Source of the DNA: HGM04593 sp045636125 | GTDB lineage: Bacteria; Bacteroidota; Bacteroidia; Bacteroidales; Bacteroidaceae | Direction: 5' to 3' | Assembly: GCA_045636125.1 (NCBI GenBank) | Contig: JAZTWX010000011.1 | Location: forward strand, 1-64,000 | Length of the DNA: 64,000 bases | Shown here: in pieces, positions 52,128 through 60,670 of the stretch | Position numbering within the stretch: position 1 is the stretch's first letter | Layout of the letters: every line of letters begins with the position of its first letter | Made by a program: the position numbers and the translations under genes | Notes under the pieces: generated by a model | What the model was told of the DNA's origin: nothing | The model's database searches: none | The model's input: the letters and a program-made list of their open reading frames with translations, nothing else

Positions 52128-55100
52128 ATGAGATTCAAAAGCAAAAATTTCAAAGCCATCGCTCTGGCAGCAACTATGCTGCTGTCGCAAGGCGGGCAGC
52201 TTTACGCTGCGACGCAGGCCGACAAGGCAGAGCAGGCTATCGCCACAGTTGTAAAGGTAAACCCCACAACCGTGGAACTCAGTTTGAGCAACAAGCAGAA
52301 AGTTATACTCGACTTTTATGGCGAGAACATTTTCCGCGTGTTCCAGGACAACAAGGGTGGCATCATCCGCGACCCCAAAGCTACCCCCGAGGCTAAAATC
52401 CTTGTGGACAACCCCCGCCGCAACGTTGCAAGCGTTTGCGTGAACGAGTGCGAGAAGGGTTACACCATCAGCACATCAAAAATAGAGATAAGCATCTGCA
52501 AGAAGAGCGGTCTTATGAAAGTAAAGGACCTCGCAACAGGCGAGACAGTAATTGAAGAGAGCGCGCCCGCAATCTTCAAGAACTCGAAGACAACACTCAC
52601 ACTTAAATCGCACCCCGACGAATTCTACTATGGCGGTGGTGTGCAAAACGGCCGCTTCTCACACAAAGGCAAAAAAATAGACATAGAGAACCAAAGCAGT
52701 TGGACCGACGGCGGCGTAGCATCGCCCACTCCATTCTTTTGGTCTACAAAAGGCTATGGTTTCATGTGGCACACATTCAAGAAGGGTATATACGATTTTG
52801 CTGCCGCAGAGGAGGGGAAAGTTACTCTGATGCATGAAACCGACTACCTCGATGTATTCTTTATGATAAACAAGTGCGGCATTGCCCTACTCAACGATTT
52901 CTACCAACTCACAGGCAACCCGGTTCTCATGCCCAAGTTCGGTTTCTACATGGGGCACCTCAACGCCTACAACCGCGACTATTGGACAGAGAGCAAGGAC
53001 GGCAACGGCATGCTCTACGAGGACGGCAAGCGCTACAAGGAGAGCCAAACCAACAACGGCGGTGCCAGAGAGTCGCTCAATGGCGAGAATGGTCCTCACC
53101 AATTCTCGGCACGCGCGGCCGTTGACCGTTACCTAGACCAGGACATGCCTCTTGGCTGGTTCCTCCCCAACGATGGTTATGCCTGCGGTTACGGACAGAG
53201 AGAGACACTCGACGGCAACATACAGAACCTAAAGGAGTTCGGTGAATACACACGCGCAAAAGGTGTAGAGATAGGCCTGTGGACAGAATCGAATTTAATG
53301 CCACGCGAAGGTGTGAGCGCACTCCTGCAGCGAGACCTTGTAAAAGAAGTGCGCGATGCCGGTGTACGCGTTCTCAAAACCGACGTTGCATGGGTGGGCC
53401 CCGGCTACTCTTTCGGACTCCGTGGTGTGACCGATGCAGCAGGCATCATGACCTATTACGGCAACAATGCACGTCCTTACATAATTTCGTGCGACGGTTG
53501 GGCAGGCACACAGCGCTATGCTACAATATGGAGCGGCGACCAGACCGGAGGCGAGTGGGAGTACATACGTTTCCACATACCTACATTCATAGGTTCAGGC
53601 CTTTCGGGACAGCCCAATATCACATCTGACGTTGACGGCATCTTCGGCGGCAAGAACGTTCCCGTCTTCGTGCGCGAATACCAGTGGAAAACCTTCACAC
53701 CCATGATGCTCAACATGGACGGCTGGGGTTCTAACGAGAAGTATCCCCACGCCCTTGGCGAACCCGCAACATCAATCAACCGTACATATATGAAGCTCAA
53801 GTCGGAACTAATGCCCTACACATACAGCATAGCACGCGAGGCAGTCGACGGCAAGCCTATGGTACGCGCAATGTTCCTCGAGGACGAGGCAAACGCCTAT
53901 ACTATGGGCACAGCAACACGCTACCAGTACATGTATGGCCCCAGTTTCCTTGTTGCACCTATCTATCAAGAGACAGCAATGGATGCTGACGGCAACGATA
54001 TACGCAACAACATCTATTTGCCCAAAGGCGACTGGTACGACTGGTACACAGGCGAGAAGTACGAAGGTGGCCGCATTATCAATAACTTCAGCACACCTTT
54101 GTGGAAACTCCCCGTATTTGTTAAGGCAGGTGCCATTATACCTATGACCAACCCCAACAACAATGTAAAAGAGATTGACAAGGCGTTGCGCATATACGAA
54201 ATATACCCCCAAGGCTCAACATCTTTCACTGAGTATGACGACGACGGTGTTACCGAGCTCTACCGCGCAGGCGAGTTCGCAACAACACTCATCGAGCAGA
54301 ACTGCGACGCCAAGGGCAACGTAATAGTAACAGTGAACCCCACAAAGGGCGGTTTCAACGGCTTTGTTAAGGAGAAGACAACCGTGTTCCGTGTAAACGC
54401 AAGCGAGGCTCCCAAGAGCGTTTCGGCTAAGGTGGGCAAGAAGAGCGTGAAACTCGCGAAGGCTGCGTCTATCGAAGAGTTCAACAGCTGCGACAACGTA
54501 TGGTTCTACGACGCCGCACCCAACCTCAACCGCTTCGCAACAGAGGGCAGCGAGTTCGAGAAAGTAGAGATTATAAAGAACCCCGTCATAATGGTGAAGA
54601 TTGCAAAGAACGATGTTACCGCAAACGCAACCGTTCTCAACATCAAGGGCTACAAATTCAACATCGGCAGCTCATTGCTTGCAAACGAAGGCGCATTGGA
54701 GGCCCCTGCAGCAACCGTTACCGACGAGAATTGCCAGGCATACACACTCACACCCTCTTGGGAGAAAGTTGAGAATGCCGACTACTATGAGATTCAGTTC
54801 AACGGCAACACATACAGCACAATCAAGGGCACAAGCCTCTTGTTCGAGGACCTGAAGCCTGTAACCGATTACACATTCGCAGTGCGCGCGGTGAACAAGA
54901 GCGGCGCATCGGAGTGGAGCGAGATTAAGGCCACCACAAAGAGCAACCCGCTTGAGTGGGCACTCACAGGCGTTACAGCAACAACCAGCTGCCCCAACCA
55001 GGGCGGCCAGGGTACCGACAAACTCTTCGACTACGACGAGAGCAGCAACTGGCACACCAAGTGGAGCACATCGGCTGTTCCCTTCGAGATGGTTATCGAC

Positions 55101-55967
55101 CTCAACGGCCTTTCTACACTCGACAAACTGCACTACCTGTGCCGCGAGGATGGCGGTAACGGAACCATCACAAAGGCTACAATCTGCTACAGCACCAACA
55201 AGGAGACCTGGAGCGAGCCTGTAGAGATCAACTGGGCACGCAACGGCGAGATGAAGGTATTCAACTTCGAGGGCAACCCCAACGCACGCTACATCAAGAT
55301 GAACGTGACAGAGGGTGTAGGCAACTACGGTTCGGGCCGCGAGATGTACATCTTCAAAGTTCCAGGCAGCGAGACCTTCCTCCCCGGCGACATCAACAAG
55401 GACAAGAAGGTTGACGAGAACGACCTCACATCGTACCTCAACTACACCGGCTTGCGCAATAGCGACAGCGACTTTGAGTATGTAAGCATTGGCGACATCA
55501 ACGAGAACGGCCTCATCGACGCATACGATATTTCTGTTGCAGCAACACGCATCGGCGACGGCGTTTACGAGAGAGCCGAGAACACTGCTGCCGGCAAAAT
55601 CACAATCGCAGCCGACAAGAAGAGCTACAAGGCCGGCGAGGAGGTTGTAATAACAATCAGCGGCGAGGGACTTGCCAATGTAAACGCTTTCGGTCTCTCA
55701 CTCCCCTACAACCCCGCAGAGTATGAGTATGTAGGCATTGAGACTGTAGGCACAGGCAGCATGAGCAACTACAGCAAGAACCGCTTGCACAGCAACGGCA
55801 GCACAGCAGTTTACCCCACATTTGTAAATGAGGGCAACAAGGGCACTGTTAGTGGCGACGGCACACTTGCAAAGGTTACATTCAAGGCCAAGAAAGATGT
55901 TAAATTCAACATCAAAGCTACCGACGGCGTAATTGTCGACAAACACCTCAACACCATAAAGTTTTGA
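52128..55967 (+). CDS. Secreted modular GH31 glycosidase with FN3, CBM32-like, dockerin-like and cohesin-like modules
   Basis: A 1279-residue secreted enzyme. The signal peptide is followed by a GH31 N-terminal beta domain, then the barrel with putative nucleophile Asp419 in LKTDVAWVG and putative acid/base Asp471 in WSGDQTGGEW. Then come a FN3-like domain (about 857-941), an F5/8-type CBM32-like domain (942-1084), a dockerin-like calcium repeat pair (GDINKDKKVDENDL, GDINENGLIDAYDI) and a cohesin-like C-terminal domain (1150-1279). The KTDVAWVGxGYSFG motif recalls GH31 alpha-N-acetylgalactosaminidases active on mucin-type O-glycans; I recall this only in outline and treat specificity as a hypothesis. 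Confidence 0.85.
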   Translation: MRFKSKNFKAIALAATMLLSQGGQLYAATQADKAEQAIATVVKVNPTTVELSLSNKQKVILDFYGENIFRVFQDNKGGIIRDPKATPEAKILVDNPRRNVASVCVNECEKGYTISTSKIEISICKKSGLMKVKDLATGETVIEESAPAIFKNSKTTLTLKSHPDEFYYGGGVQNGRFSHKGKKIDIENQSSWTDGGVASPTPFFWSTKGYGFMWHTFKKGIYDFAAAEEGKVTLMHETDYLDVFFMINKCGIALLNDFYQLTGNPVLMPKFGFYMGHLNAYNRDYWTESKDGNGMLYEDGKRYKESQTNNGGARESLNGENGPHQFSARAAVDRYLDQDMPLGWFLPNDGYACGYGQRETLDGNIQNLKEFGEYTRAKGVEIGLWTESNLMPREGVSALLQRDLVKEVRDAGVRVLKTDVAWVGPGYSFGLRGVTDAAGIMTYYGNNARPYIISCDGWAGTQRYATIWSGDQTGGEWEYIRFHIPTFIGSGLSGQPNITSDVDGIFGGKNVPVFVREYQWKTFTPMMLNMDGWGSNEKYPHALGEPATSINRTYMKLKSELMPYTYSIAREAVDGKPMVRAMFLEDEANAYTMGTATRYQYMYGPSFLVAPIYQETAMDADGNDIRNNIYLPKGDWYDWYTGEKYEGGRIINNFSTPLWKLPVFVKAGAIIPMTNPNNNVKEIDKALRIYEIYPQGSTSFTEYDDDGVTELYRAGEFATTLIEQNCDAKGNVIVTVNPTKGGFNGFVKEKTTVFRVNASEAPKSVSAKVGKKSVKLAKAASIEEFNSCDNVWFYDAAPNLNRFATEGSEFEKVEIIKNPVIMVKIAKNDVTANATVLNIKGYKFNIGSSLLANEGALEAPAATVTDENCQAYTLTPSWEKVENADYYEIQFNGNTYSTIKGTSLLFEDLKPVTDYTFAVRAVNKSGASEWSEIKATTKSNPLEWALTGVTATTSCPNQGGQGTDKLFDYDESSNWHTKWSTSAVPFEMVIDLNGLSTLDKLHYLCREDGGNGTITKATICYSTNKETWSEPVEINWARNGEMKVFNFEGNPNARYIKMNVTEGVGNYGSGREMYIFKVPGSETFLPGDINKDKKVDENDLTSYLNYTGLRNSDSDFEYVSIGDINENGLIDAYDISVAATRIGDGVYERAENTAAGKITIAADKKSYKAGEEVVITISGEGLANVNAFGLSLPYNPAEYEYVGIETVGTGSMSNYSKNRLHSNGSTAVYPTFVNEGNKGTVSGDGTLAKVTFKAKKDVKFNIKATDGVIVDKHLNTIKF

Positions 55968-55976
55968 GTATTAAAA

Positions 55977-56002
55977 CGAGACGAGCCCTAGGGCTCGTCT
56001 CG
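55977..56002. terminator. Terminator of the GH31 gene
   Basis: A 12-bp perfect stem (55977-55988 with 55991-56002) around TA, ten bases after the stop. The T-tract is short, so it may act in both directions or only as an RNA-stabilising end. Confidence 0.65.
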
Positions 56003-56038
56003 CTCATAATGACAATATAAACAAATACACTGCGAATT

Positions 56039-56338
56039 ATGGAAAACAAAGAATGGAGCGTGTGTCACGTATCGGGCGATATCACCGCCTGCGACCCCGG
56101 GTGTAACAGTTACAGCCATTACCCGAAATCGTATCAACGTGAAGAGCTCAAGGTTGATATGAACCTTTGTAGATATAATGAATACCTACCGACTATAACT
56201 GTCACAAAGATTATGCCCGAATATATTGAAGTAACGTGTTCAGGCATAGAGTACAAATTGACAATCGGCGACAAATTCAGAACTCCCAAAAAAGGGTTGA
56301 GCTACGCCTATTCCGAAGCAAAAGTATGGCTGGAATAA
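56039..56338 (+). CDS. Hypothetical 99-residue protein
   Basis: A small protein I do not recognise. It has four Cys in the first half (CHVSGDITACDPGC and LCRYNEY), a beta-rich middle (TVTKIMPEYIEVTCSGIEYK) and no signal peptide or membrane segment. It follows the GH31 terminator by 36 bases and is followed by a long imperfect hairpin, so it may be a single-gene unit. Reality of the gene is supported only by length and balanced composition. Confidence 0.45.
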   Translation: MENKEWSVCHVSGDITACDPGCNSYSHYPKSYQREELKVDMNLCRYNEYLPTITVTKIMPEYIEVTCSGIEYKLTIGDKFRTPKKGLSYAYSEAKVWLE

Positions 56339-56391
56339 CAATGCCGGCACTCCTTTCTTGAACGCTATTCAGAAACAGCAGAAAGCAAGAT

Positions 56392-56438
56392 GCAAAGAAA
56401 ACCCCAAGGTTTAGAAAGGACCTTGAGGTTCTCTTTGC
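56392..56438. terminator. Long imperfect hairpin
   Basis: Arms of 19 bases (56392-56410 and 56420-56438) pair with two mismatches around a nine-base loop. A run of eight T lies about 14 bases downstream. It could end transcription of the small upstream gene. Confidence 0.55.
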
Positions 56439-56519
56439 TTTGAGGTAACCTTTTTTTTGCACATTGGCACAAATGTGCCTATATTTTTGAACGGAATTAA
56501 ACCGCTTATAAATATTAAT

Positions 56520-56532
56520 CATTATCTTCGCA
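56520..56532 (+). promoter_or_regulatory. Candidate -7 region of the hydrolase-ligase operon
   Basis: CATTATCTTCGCA, identical to the 13-mer ahead of rlmN, lies 24 bases before the ATG of the alpha/beta hydrolase. TATCTTCG is one base off the -7 consensus. Confidence 0.35.
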
Positions 56533-56556
56533 AATAATTTCCACACAAGGCGAAAA

Positions 56557-57315
56557 ATGACTTTCCGATACCAGAATTTGAATATAAACATAGAGGTTGC
56601 CGGCGAGGGCGAGCCCGTTTTTCTGTTGCACGGCTGGGGTTGCAGCAATGCTGTTTTTGCCCATCTGCAACAGCTTCTCTCACAAGCCTACAAAGTATAT
56701 AATTTCGACTTTCCCGGCTTTGGAGCATCGGACGAGCCCGACACTGTTTGGGGTACCGAAGAGTACACCCGTATGGTAGAGGAATTCGCAAAGGAACAAG
56801 GCATTGAAGCCCCCTCACTTGTGGGACACTCCTTTGGCGGGCGCATAAGCATTATTTTCGCATCGCGCAACAAAGCTACCCGTGTGGTACTTGTGGATGC
56901 AGCAGGCATAAAGCCCAAACGACCGTTCAAATACTATTACAAGGTATACACCTTCAAGTTCCTCAAATGGCTGTGCAACACGTTCCTGCCCAAAAAGAAG
57001 GCTGCCGCAATTATTGAAAAGCGGCGCAAGGGTGCAGGCTCGGCCGACTACAACAACGCATCGCCCAGAATGCGTGCAATCCTTTCGAAAGTGGTGAACG
57101 AAGACCTCACCCCGCTGCTTTGCAAAATTAAAGCCCCCACCCTCCTTTTCTGGGGCAACCTAGACACCGCCACCCCGCTGGACGATGCAAAAAAGATGGA
57201 GCGCCTCATCCCCGACGCCGGGCTTGTTATTGCGCACGGAACAGGGCACTTCTCGTTCTTGGAGAACCAAGGGCTTTTTACACAGGTAATGAAAAATTTC
57301 TTCAAAATAAAATAA
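56557..57315 (+). CDS. Alpha/beta-fold hydrolase
   Basis: A 252-residue cytoplasmic alpha/beta hydrolase with LLHGWGCSNAVF (oxyanion region), SLVGHSFGGRIS with nucleophile Ser in GHSFGG, Asp in WGNLDTATPLDDA and the catalytic His in AHGTGHFSF. No signal peptide is present. It is six bases before the membrane Mur-ligase gene, with a Ddl-type ligase next, so by context it may act on a cell-wall-related ester, amide or activated intermediate. The substrate is not deducible. Confidence 0.85.
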   Translation: MTFRYQNLNINIEVAGEGEPVFLLHGWGCSNAVFAHLQQLLSQAYKVYNFDFPGFGASDEPDTVWGTEEYTRMVEEFAKEQGIEAPSLVGHSFGGRISIIFASRNKATRVVLVDAAGIKPKRPFKYYYKVYTFKFLKWLCNTFLPKKKAAAIIEKRRKGAGSADYNNASPRMRAILSKVVNEDLTPLLCKIKAPTLLFWGNLDTATPLDDAKKMERLIPDAGLVIAHGTGHFSFLENQGLFTQVMKNFFKIK

Positions 57316-57321
57316 CCCCAT

Positions 57322-58917
57322 ATGAGCTTATACACAATAGCCACACTTTTTTTGTGCATACTCACCTTTGCGGCAGCAGCGGTGCGCGACATCCATATGT
57401 TCCAGCTCAGTTCCTACCGCTACAGCCGTTATTTCCGTTGGCTCGTTCCCGCCAATATATTCGCAAAAAACCGCATATACGCAGCTGTGCTTTGCGCCGC
57501 GTTCCTTGTTGCAGGCAAGTTGCAGGCACTTTTTGCGCTCGTAATGTTTACAATCATCACCATTGACATTTTCAAGAGCCGCAAGAAGGAGAAAACCCCG
57601 CTTGTGTTCACAAAGAGAGTAAACAGGCTATACACCACCGCAATAATATTGTACACAGCGCTTGCGGCAGCCGTGGCATTTCTTGCAGCGCAACACGCCG
57701 GTAACGTGCAAGTGGCGGCAAAACACGCATCGCTCTACCCCGGCATTGCAGCGGCGGCACTGCTCATTTTTTCCGATTTTATAGTTCTCGCGGCAAACTT
57801 TGTAAATACCCCCATTGAAAAAGCCATCAACCGCCATTATTACAACGACGCGAAAAAGATTATCGAGAGCAATAAAGGGCTTGTGGTTATTGGCGTTACA
57901 GGCAGTTTCGGAAAGACCAGCACAAAAAATTACCTTGCGGCAATACTCGCCGAAAAGTACAACGTGCTTGTAACCCCCGGAAATTTCAACACCCTGCTGG
58001 GCGTAATACGCACCATACGCGAGCAGCTGCGCCCCTATCACAATGTCTTTATTGTGGAGATGGGAGCTAAACAAAAGAACGACATCAAAGAGATTTGCGA
58101 CCTTGTACACCCCACAATAGGTATTGTAACAGCAGTGGGCAAAATGCACCTCGAGACATTCAAGAGCGTTGAGAATATACAGGACACAAAGTTCGAGCTT
58201 ATTAACTCCCTGCCCGCTAACGGAATAGGTATCATAAACACCGATTCGCCCTATATAAAGAACTTCGACCGCATAACAAGCAGCTGCAACATTATAAAAT
58301 ATGGAACCGACAGCGACGCTTCGCTGCGCGCGACAGATATTCAATACAGCGCCTCGGGAGTAACGTTCAACCTTGCGGGCGAGCAATACAGCAGCCGCCT
58401 CCTGGGAGCAGGCAACCTGCTCAACATTTTAGCGGCAATTGCCGTTGCCGACAAGTTGCAGGTGCCCGTGCAGAAACAGAAAAATGCCATTGCGCGCCTG
58501 CAGCCCGTGGAGCACCGCCTCTCTATGCGCAATTCGGGTGGAGTAACCGTGCTCGACGATGCCTATAATTCCAACCCGCAAGGAGCAAAGATAGCGCTCG
58601 AGACACTCAAGAATTTCACCGTGAAAGAGGGCTGCAAACGCATAATAATAACCCCGGGATTTGTGGAGATGGGAGCAAGCCAGGCCGAGGCCAACCGCGA
58701 GCTGGGCCGCAACATTGCACGTTGCGCCGACTACGCCATTGTGGTGAACGCAACCAACCGCGACGCTATAAGAAGCGGAATTGAAGAGGAGCATATGCCT
58801 GCCGACAAATACTTTATTGCCGACAACCTCAACCACGCGCACGCCCACCTTGCAACAATACTTAAAGCCGGCGATGTTGTACTCTACGAGAACGACCTCC
58901 CCGACAATTTCAAATAA
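57322..58917 (+). CDS. Membrane-anchored MurF-like Mur ligase
   Basis: A 531-residue Mur-ligase family protein. Residues 1-165 contain about four membrane segments, which ordinary MurF lacks. The ATP-binding loop is GVTGSFGKTSTKN (191-203), followed by EMGAKQKNDIKEI and a C-terminal ligase domain (NSNPQGAKIALETL, ATNRDAIRSG). MurF joins D-Ala-D-Ala to UDP-MurNAc-tripeptide. A membrane-fixed form next to a Ddl homologue suggests either a modified-dipeptide ligase or a lipid-linked substrate. The housekeeping murF is expected elsewhere in the genome. Confidence in the family is good; the substrate is unknown. Confidence 0.8.
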   Translation: MSLYTIATLFLCILTFAAAAVRDIHMFQLSSYRYSRYFRWLVPANIFAKNRIYAAVLCAAFLVAGKLQALFALVMFTIITIDIFKSRKKEKTPLVFTKRVNRLYTTAIILYTALAAAVAFLAAQHAGNVQVAAKHASLYPGIAAAALLIFSDFIVLAANFVNTPIEKAINRHYYNDAKKIIESNKGLVVIGVTGSFGKTSTKNYLAAILAEKYNVLVTPGNFNTLLGVIRTIREQLRPYHNVFIVEMGAKQKNDIKEICDLVHPTIGIVTAVGKMHLETFKSVENIQDTKFELINSLPANGIGIINTDSPYIKNFDRITSSCNIIKYGTDSDASLRATDIQYSASGVTFNLAGEQYSSRLLGAGNLLNILAAIAVADKLQVPVQKQKNAIARLQPVEHRLSMRNSGGVTVLDDAYNSNPQGAKIALETLKNFTVKEGCKRIIITPGFVEMGASQAEANRELGRNIARCADYAIVVNATNRDAIRSGIEEEHMPADKYFIADNLNHAHAHLATILKAGDVVLYENDLPDNFK

Positions 58918-58963
58918 AAGAGCACCCATACAGCAAAAAATAATATAAAAACCATACACGACA

Positions 58964-60166
58964 ATGAAAATCAATGTAGGAGTAGTTTTTGGCGGACGTT
59001 CCGTTGAAAATGAGATTTCTGTTATCACAGCCAATCAGGCAATGGCGGGAATGGACAAGGAAAAGTACGACATTACCCCCATTTACATTACAAAAAGCGG
59101 AAAATGGTACACAGGCAAGGCATTGCTCGATGTGTCGAACTACCGCGACACAAAAAAGCTGCTCGCAATGTGCGAGGAGGTGTATATGCGCCCCATATAC
59201 GGCGACACCAACCTCTACCGCAGCAATAAAGGGCTCTTCCAGAAGAGCGTCGTTACAAAGCTCGACGTTATTTTGCCCGCACTGCACGGCACCAACTGCG
59301 AGGACGGCACCTTCCAGGGAGTAATGGAATTTTCGGGCATCCCCTACACCGGTTGCAACACCCTTGCATCGGCCAACGGTATGGACAAAATCACAATGAA
59401 AATGATTCTCAAGGAGTGCGGAATACCCGTGATAGACTACTGCTGGTTCAGCGACAAGGAGTGGAGCGACAAGCAGCAGAGCACTATTGCCGCCGTTGAG
59501 GAGAAACTGGGCTACCCTGTGATTGTAAAACCCGCCAACAGCGGTTCCAGCGTAGGTATACGCGCTGCACACAACCGCGAGGAGTTCATCGAGGCTGTCG
59601 ACTATGCTATCACCTTCACCAGCCGTGTAATCATTGAAAAATACGTACAAAAGCTGAAAGAGGTGAACTGCGCGGTGCTTGGCAACTATTACGAGTGCGA
59701 ACCCTCGGTGTGCGAGGTTCCCGTGCGCAGCGGCGAAATTCTTTCGTACCAGGACAAATATATGAACGGCGGCGGCAAGCAAAGCCAGGGAATGCAGTCG
59801 ACAGTGAGAGAAATTCCCGCCAACCTGCCCCAGGAGACAACCGAGTTCATCCAAAAGGCAGCCTGCGACACTTTCCGCGCATTGTCGTGCGATGGTGTTG
59901 CCCGCATCGACTTTATCATAGACGAGGCTACCGGCGAGATTTTTGTAAACGAGATTAACACAATCCCCGGCTCGCTCTCGTTCTACCTGTGGGAGTACAG
60001 CGGCTACAACTTCGGCACGCTTGTTGACAAGCTCATCGACATTGCCTTCCGCCGCAAGCAGGACGCAAGTTTCAAGGCTGTGAACTACGGCGAGAACATT
60101 TTTGCAACAAAAGCAGCAGGCGGCGCAAAGATGGGTAGCAAAATGGGCGGCAAGTTTGGTAAATAA
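58964..60166 (+). CDS. D-alanine--D-alanine ligase family protein
   Basis: A 400-residue ATP-grasp enzyme of the Ddl/VanA group. It has GVVFGGRSVENEISVITANQ at the N-terminus, LHGTNCEDGTFQG, ATP-binding YPVIVKPANSGSSVG and the metal-binding end ARIDFIIDEATGEIFVNEIN with TIPGSLSFYLW. It joins two D-amino acids or a D-amino acid and a hydroxy acid. The length exceeds typical Ddl (about 310-370 residues), partly through a Gly/Lys/Met-rich tail (GGAKMGSKMGGKFGK). It follows the Mur-ligase gene by 46 bases; together they could make an alternative D-Ala-D-X peptide end. Confidence 0.85.
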   Translation: MKINVGVVFGGRSVENEISVITANQAMAGMDKEKYDITPIYITKSGKWYTGKALLDVSNYRDTKKLLAMCEEVYMRPIYGDTNLYRSNKGLFQKSVVTKLDVILPALHGTNCEDGTFQGVMEFSGIPYTGCNTLASANGMDKITMKMILKECGIPVIDYCWFSDKEWSDKQQSTIAAVEEKLGYPVIVKPANSGSSVGIRAAHNREEFIEAVDYAITFTSRVIIEKYVQKLKEVNCAVLGNYYECEPSVCEVPVRSGEILSYQDKYMNGGGKQSQGMQSTVREIPANLPQETTEFIQKAACDTFRALSCDGVARIDFIIDEATGEIFVNEINTIPGSLSFYLWEYSGYNFGTLVDKLIDIAFRRKQDASFKAVNYGENIFATKAAGGAKMGSKMGGKFGK

Positions 60167-60189
60167 GTTTTACACAATAGGAAAACATT

Positions 60190-60229
60190 GCGGTGCAATT
60201 TGCGAACAGAGCATATTGCACCGCTGTTC
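60190..60229. promoter_or_regulatory. Nested inverted repeats upstream of umuDC
   Basis: GCGGTGCAAT (60190-60199) pairs with ATTGCACCGC (60215-60224), and overlapping this GAACAG (60204-60209) pairs with CTGTTC (60224-60229). They lie 13-52 bases before umuD and look like a protein-binding operator for damage-inducible control. Confidence 0.55.
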
Positions 60230-60241
60230 ATTTACTTTGGT

Positions 60242-60670
60242 ATGAGCAACGAAATAAATATTTTCAGCAGCGAGAGTAACGGCACAATGGAGCTCCCGTT
60301 GTCGGGTGAGCGCGTGGCAGCAGGCTTTCCATCGCCCGCCGAGGACTACGCCACGCAGGGGCTCGACCTCAACAAGGAGGTTGTGAAGAACCCCGCATCC
60401 ACATTTTATGCCCGCGTGAGCGGCCTTTCGATGATTGACGAGGGGATAAACGACGGCGACCTCCTTGTTATTGACAAAAGCATTGAGCCATACAACGGTT
60501 GCCTTGCCGTGTGTTACGTCGACGGGGAGTTCACCCTCAAACGTTTCAAGCGCGAGGGCGACCACGCTCTGCTCGTGCCCGCAAACAAGGATTTCAAGCC
60601 CATAAAAATAACCGCCGAGAACAACTTTCTCATTTGGGGCGTTGTAACCCACTTAATAAAGAAAATGTAA
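60242..60670 (+). CDS. umuD: UmuD-like S24 peptidase
   Basis: A 142-residue LexA/UmuD-type protein that self-cleaves on a RecA filament to give the active polymerase V subunit. The cleavage region has AAGFPSPAEDY (E. coli has CGFPSPA), the nucleophile Ser is in VSGLSMIDEGINDGD and the Lys base in FTLKRFKREGD. The start at ATG 60242 (MSNEINIFSS) is chosen; upstream in-frame codons run through the operator. It abuts umuC with no spacing. Confidence 0.9.
   Translation: MSNEINIFSSESNGTMELPLSGERVAAGFPSPAEDYATQGLDLNKEVVKNPASTFYARVSGLSMIDEGINDGDLLVIDKSIEPYNGCLAVCYVDGEFTLKRFKREGDHALLVPANKDFKPIKITAENNFLIWGVVTHLIKKM

Noticed and set aside
52128..55967. A full cellulosome system
   Set aside because: Dockerin- and cohesin-like modules occur only on this one protein; no scaffoldin or other dockerin-bearing enzyme is in the window.
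60242..60670. The S24 peptidase gene as lexA
   Set aside because: There is no N-terminal winged-helix DNA-binding domain; length, the AAGFPSPA cleavage region and direct linkage to umuC mark it as umuD.
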